Positions 61,280 through 64,000 of a DNA stretch of 64,000 nucleotides are shown here, piece by piece. Each line of letters begins with the position of its first letter. The stretch's first letter is position 1. Under the pieces are notes generated by a model. That model did no database searches. It was not told where the DNA came from and saw only the letters and a list, made by a program, of their open reading frames with translations. The DNA lies in the NCBI GenBank assembly GCA_016281055.1, contig JAEEHW010000101.1, positions 1 to 64,000 of the forward strand. The letters are read 5' to 3'. Origin of the DNA: Prevotella sp. (GTDB taxonomy: Bacteria; Bacteroidota; Bacteroidia; Bacteroidales; Bacteroidaceae). The translations under genes were made by a program, and so were the position numbers.

Positions 61280-62971
61280 ATGAAGAAAAACAGAAACAAT
61301 ATCCTGCGCACCATGATGTCTGCGCTTGTAATGACCACTTTTACATTATTGCCCTGCAATGCTCAGCACGAAGGAGACTATAGCGTGCTGCACACGCAGC
61401 CAGTGGAAAACCCTATGCTTTGGGCGGACGTGCCAGATCCAGACGTGATTCGTGTTGGAGACTATTACTATCTTGTCACCACTACCATGCACTTAATGCC
61501 TGGCGCTCCTATAATGCAGTCACGCGACTTGAAAAACTGGAAGACCATTGGCTACATCTTCGACAAACTCACAGACTCTCCGAAATATGACATGCAGGAG
61601 GGCACTGTATATGGCCGCGGACAATGGGCTACATCACTCAAATTTTACCAGTCAGCCGAAGACCGAAAGCAAGGCAAAGCCGGACGTTTCTATGCCCTAC
61701 TGGCTCCAAACGAAGCAGGTCCTATGGGCCAGACATATATCTTCACTGCAGAAAAGGCGGAAGGTCCTTGGAAGATACACTCACGACTGCAACATTTCCA
61801 CGATGCAACACTGTTCTTTGATGATGATGACAAGAAATATGTCATCTATGGTACAGGCGAGATGGTGCAACTCAACGATGATATGACTGCTGTAGTTGAG
61901 GGCAGCCACCGTCAGTTGTTCAAGCGTGAATCAGATGAGACAGGCCTGCTTGAGGGCAGCCGTGTAATCAAACACGACGGTCGCTACTATCTGATGATGA
62001 TCAGTCATGTATGGGGACAGGGACGTCACCGTCGTGAGGTATGCTATCGCGCAGACAACATCACCGGTCCTTACACTAAGCAGGTGATACTTGAGAGTGA
62101 GTTCGGACAGTTCCCATACGCAGCGCAGGGCACTATCGTTGACTCCCCTGATGGTGACTGGTATGGCATTATATTCCAGGATCGCGGTGGTGTTGGTCGT
62201 GTATTGACACTCATGCCATGCCGCTGGATTGACGGATGGCCCATGCTTGGTGACGAGAACGGAAAGATTCCCAACACAGTACGTCCACGAGTCAGCGGTG
62301 AAGCAGAGTCATACATTATAAACAGTGATGAATTTAATGACACGAAACTCAGCCTCGACTGGCAGTGGAACCACAATCCAATAGACAAAGCATGGTCTCT
62401 TACCGAACGTCCAGGATGGATGAGAATAAAGACCAGCCGCGTGGTACAAAACATTTTCCTTGCTCCAAATACGCTTACACAACGTATGGCAGGTCCAGAG
62501 TGCAGCGGCAGCATCGCTATAGACGTTACAAACCTGAAGGACGGCGACTGCGCCGGTCTGGCAGCATTCAACGGTGACAGCGGCTTACTGACCATCAGAA
62601 GGCAGGGACGCAAGCTTACACTTGACATGAGCGAGCAGAGCGTGAAACTCACAGACAGGGAGAAGGCTGTTACGGATGTAAGCGAGAACATTGTGGAAAG
62701 TGTTACCCTTGATCTCAAAGGAAAGCAACAAAAGGTTTATCTGCGCATAGACGGTGATTTCCGTCCCAATGGCAGAGGCGGCGGCAACGACACCGCTACT
62801 TTCTACTACAGTCTTGACGGCCAGCAGTGGACAAGCATAGGCAAGGAATACAGAATGAGGTTTGACTACCGTCGTTTCTTCATGGGTTCCAAATACGCTT
62901 TGTTCTGCTATGCAACGAAGAAAGCCGGTGGCTATGCAGATTTTGATTATTTCCACTTCAACAGGAAATAA
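61280..62971 (+). CDS. Secreted GH43 beta-xylosidase/arabinofuranosidase with C-terminal lectin-like domain
   Basis: A 563-residue enzyme; signal peptide ends NAQ near residue 29. GH43 residues: Asp in ADVPDPDVIRVGDYYYLVTTTMHLMPGAPIMQSRDL, Asp in HDATLFFDDDDKKYVIYGTGE, Glu in TGLLEGSRVIKHDGRYYLMMIS. FPYAAQGTIVDSPDGDWYGIIFQD is typical of the GH43_12-type branch. Residues ~345-563 are the concanavalin-A-like C-terminal domain (INSDEFNDTKLSLDWQWNHNP ... YADFDYFHFNRK). It would release xylose or arabinose from side chains. Last gene of the cluster; a terminator follows. Confidence 0.93.
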   Translation: MKKNRNNILRTMMSALVMTTFTLLPCNAQHEGDYSVLHTQPVENPMLWADVPDPDVIRVGDYYYLVTTTMHLMPGAPIMQSRDLKNWKTIGYIFDKLTDSPKYDMQEGTVYGRGQWATSLKFYQSAEDRKQGKAGRFYALLAPNEAGPMGQTYIFTAEKAEGPWKIHSRLQHFHDATLFFDDDDKKYVIYGTGEMVQLNDDMTAVVEGSHRQLFKRESDETGLLEGSRVIKHDGRYYLMMISHVWGQGRHRREVCYRADNITGPYTKQVILESEFGQFPYAAQGTIVDSPDGDWYGIIFQDRGGVGRVLTLMPCRWIDGWPMLGDENGKIPNTVRPRVSGEAESYIINSDEFNDTKLSLDWQWNHNPIDKAWSLTERPGWMRIKTSRVVQNIFLAPNTLTQRMAGPECSGSIAIDVTNLKDGDCAGLAAFNGDSGLLTIRRQGRKLTLDMSEQSVKLTDREKAVTDVSENIVESVTLDLKGKQQKVYLRIDGDFRPNGRGGGNDTATFYYSLDGQQWTSIGKEYRMRFDYRRFFMGSKYALFCYATKKAGGYADFDYFHFNRK

Positions 62972-63002
62972 CAAACTACAATTCATTTCAACAGGAAATA
63001 AC
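62957..63002 (+). repeat. 16-bp direct repeat across the GH43 stop codon
   Basis: TTCAACAGGAAATAAC at 62957-62972 (contains the stop) and at 62987-63002, 30 bp apart; a small tandem duplication of the gene end. Confidence 0.85.
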
Positions 63003-63065
63003 TTAAAGACGACAATCCATCTGAATTGTTCATTTTATAATAGATTTACGAAGATTTATAGTTGT

Positions 63066-63102
63066 GAAATCCCCTTATGGACGCTGTCCATAAGGGGATT
63101 TC
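63066..63102 (+). terminator. Terminator of the GH43-GH97 cluster
   Basis: Perfect 17-bp stem, GAAATCCCCTTATGGAC (63066-63082) with 63086-63102, three-base loop. Confidence 0.85.
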
Positions 63103-63200
63103 CTTTGTTCTTCAGAATCACACATAACATGCTTTGCCACACTATATAGGTACTTACATAAGCCTTACAATATCGGGATAGAGATAAAAAACATATAAAA

Positions 63201-63233
63201 TAAAGGTGGATGCAGAAATCTGCATCCACCTTA
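63201..63233 (-). terminator. Terminator of gdhA
   Basis: TAAAGGTGGATGCAG pairs with CTGCATCCACCTTA; on the minus strand it is followed by a T-rich run. Confidence 0.85.
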
Positions 63234-63256
63234 TATTTATTCTAAAGAATCGTATA

Positions 63257-64000
63257 TTATACGATGCCCTGAGCCATCATAGCCTTAGCTACCTTCATGA
63301 AGCCTGCTACGTTAGCACCCTTCACGTAGTTGATGTAACCGTCAGCCTCTGTACCGTACTTCACGCAGTTCTCGTGAATGTCGTTCATGATCTTGTGCAG
63401 GTAGTTGTCAACCTCCTCAGAAGTCCAACGGAGACGCTCTGAGTTCTGTGACATCTCAAGACCTGATACAGATACACCACCAGCGTTGGCAGCCTTACCT
63501 GGAGAGTAGAGGATCTTAGCGTCCTGGAACACCTTGATAGCCTCTGGAGTTGTAGGCACGTTAGCACCCTCAGAAACAGCGATTACGCCATTTGCTACGA
63601 GAGTCTTAGCTGCTTCTTCGTTGATTTCGTTCTGAGTTGCAGAAGGAAGTGCGATGTCAGCTTTCTCGCCCCAAGGCTTCTTACCCTCAACATACTTGCA
63701 GCCATATTTCTCTGCATACTCCTTGATACGGCCACGCTGTACGTTCTTGAGCTCCATAACGTAGTCGAGCTTCTCACGTGTGATGCCGTCTGGATCATAG
63801 ATATAACCGTTAGAGTCAGAGAGAGTAACGACCTTAGCACCGAGCTGGATACACTTCTCAGTGGTGTACTGAGCAACGTTACCAGAACCAGAAACGAGGA
63901 TGGTCTTACCCTTGATGTCGATGTTGCGAGTCTTCAGCATGTTGAGCAGGAAGTAAACATTACCGTAACCTGTAGCCTCTGGACGGATGAGAGAACCACC
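63257..64000 (-). CDS. gdhA: Glutamate dehydrogenase, C-terminal part (runs off the window)
   Basis: The minus-strand frame is open to the window end; its first visible residues are GGSLIRPEATGYGNVYFLLNML, so the N-terminal ~200 residues lie outside. The NAD(P)-binding domain has TILVSGSGNVAQYTTEKCIQLGAKVVTLSDSNG, ADIALPSATQNEINEEAAKTL, VSEGANVPTTPEAI and PGKAANAGGVSVSGLEMSQN. This is the hexameric 50-kDa GdhA type, which assimilates ammonium into 2-oxoglutarate, the main nitrogen entry in Prevotella. A good terminator lies just downstream. Confidence 0.95.
   Translation of the reverse strand, partial: GGSLIRPEATGYGNVYFLLNMLKTRNIDIKGKTILVSGSGNVAQYTTEKCIQLGAKVVTLSDSNGYIYDPDGITREKLDYVMELKNVQRGRIKEYAEKYGCKYVEGKKPWGEKADIALPSATQNEINEEAAKTLVANGVIAVSEGANVPTTPEAIKVFQDAKILYSPGKAANAGGVSVSGLEMSQNSERLRWTSEEVDNYLHKIMNDIHENCVKYGTEADGYINYVKGANVAGFMKVAKAMMAQGIV

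Overview
The window looks like chromosomal DNA of a Bacteroidales species, most likely a Prevotella/Segatella-like plant-polysaccharide degrader. The evidence is the promoter style (TAnnTTTG boxes, often with TTTG or TTGG 19-20 bases upstream, before many genes on both strands), hybrid two-component regulators, Fibrobacter-succinogenes-type paralogous domains, a xylanase-feruloyl esterase fusion of the Xyn10D-Fae1A type and the parA-parB-DUF5683-MltD-spoT housekeeping block. Assignment to genus is inference; no rRNA gene is present.

Layout. 1-6.4 kb: an AT-rich partial gene, a DUF1643 gene, a possible barrel-end protein, then a lipoprotein and a clostripain-like lipoprotein that share a duplicated palindromic control region. 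6.4-13 kb: a ~500-base composite repeat, gene remnants, a GH78 rhamnosidase fused to a sialidase-like propeller, a secreted Fib_succ_major protein and a LytTR regulator. 13-17.6 kb: a complete Phe/Tyr operon (prephenate dehydratase, aminotransferase, DAHP synthase-chorismate mutase, prephenate dehydrogenase) headed by a Phe/Tyr-rich leader peptide and a classical attenuator. 17.6-23.6 kb: corA with its own leader ORF and terminator, a candidate small RNA, an M16 peptidase, ABC-F factor EttA, a Fib_succ lipoprotein and tRNA-Arg(CCG). 23.7-30 kb: parA, parB, DUF5683, a lytic transglycosylase and spoT. 30-33.4 kb: pectinesterase, GH43 arabinanase and lactaldehyde reductase. 33.4-39.2 kb (minus strand): esterase, a PPDK_N/receiver protein, a secreted unknown and two gene remnants. 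40-55.5 kb: an arabinoxylan locus with GH98, hybrid sensor-regulator, GH51, GH10-CE1, CE1, a GPH-type sugar symporter and intracellular GH43, with no SusC/SusD pair. 56-63 kb: two small AT-rich genes, then GH43-CBM6, GH97, a short lipoprotein and GH43 with a C-terminal lectin-like domain. The end holds the 3' part of gdhA.

How it works together. The secreted GH10-CE1, GH98, CE1, GH51 and GH43 enzymes would debranch and cut arabinoxylan, the symporter would import oligosaccharides for the cytoplasmic GH43, and the hybrid regulator at 43-47 kb is the obvious local controller. The pectin/arabinan and rhamnose genes fit the same plant-cell-wall lifestyle.

The most unusual element is a family of intergenic arrays, each of five or six units of exactly 22 bp, at four places (6.8, 23.3, 39.5 and 55.7 kb). 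Units are bounded by GTAA...TTAC and occur in both orientations without losing the 22-bp phase. Three of the four arrays are followed by an array of 11-bp units. Other strong finds are the Phe/Tyr attenuator, the corA leader, the duplicated operator with compensatory base changes, and an in-frame hairpin repeat inside the GH78 gene.
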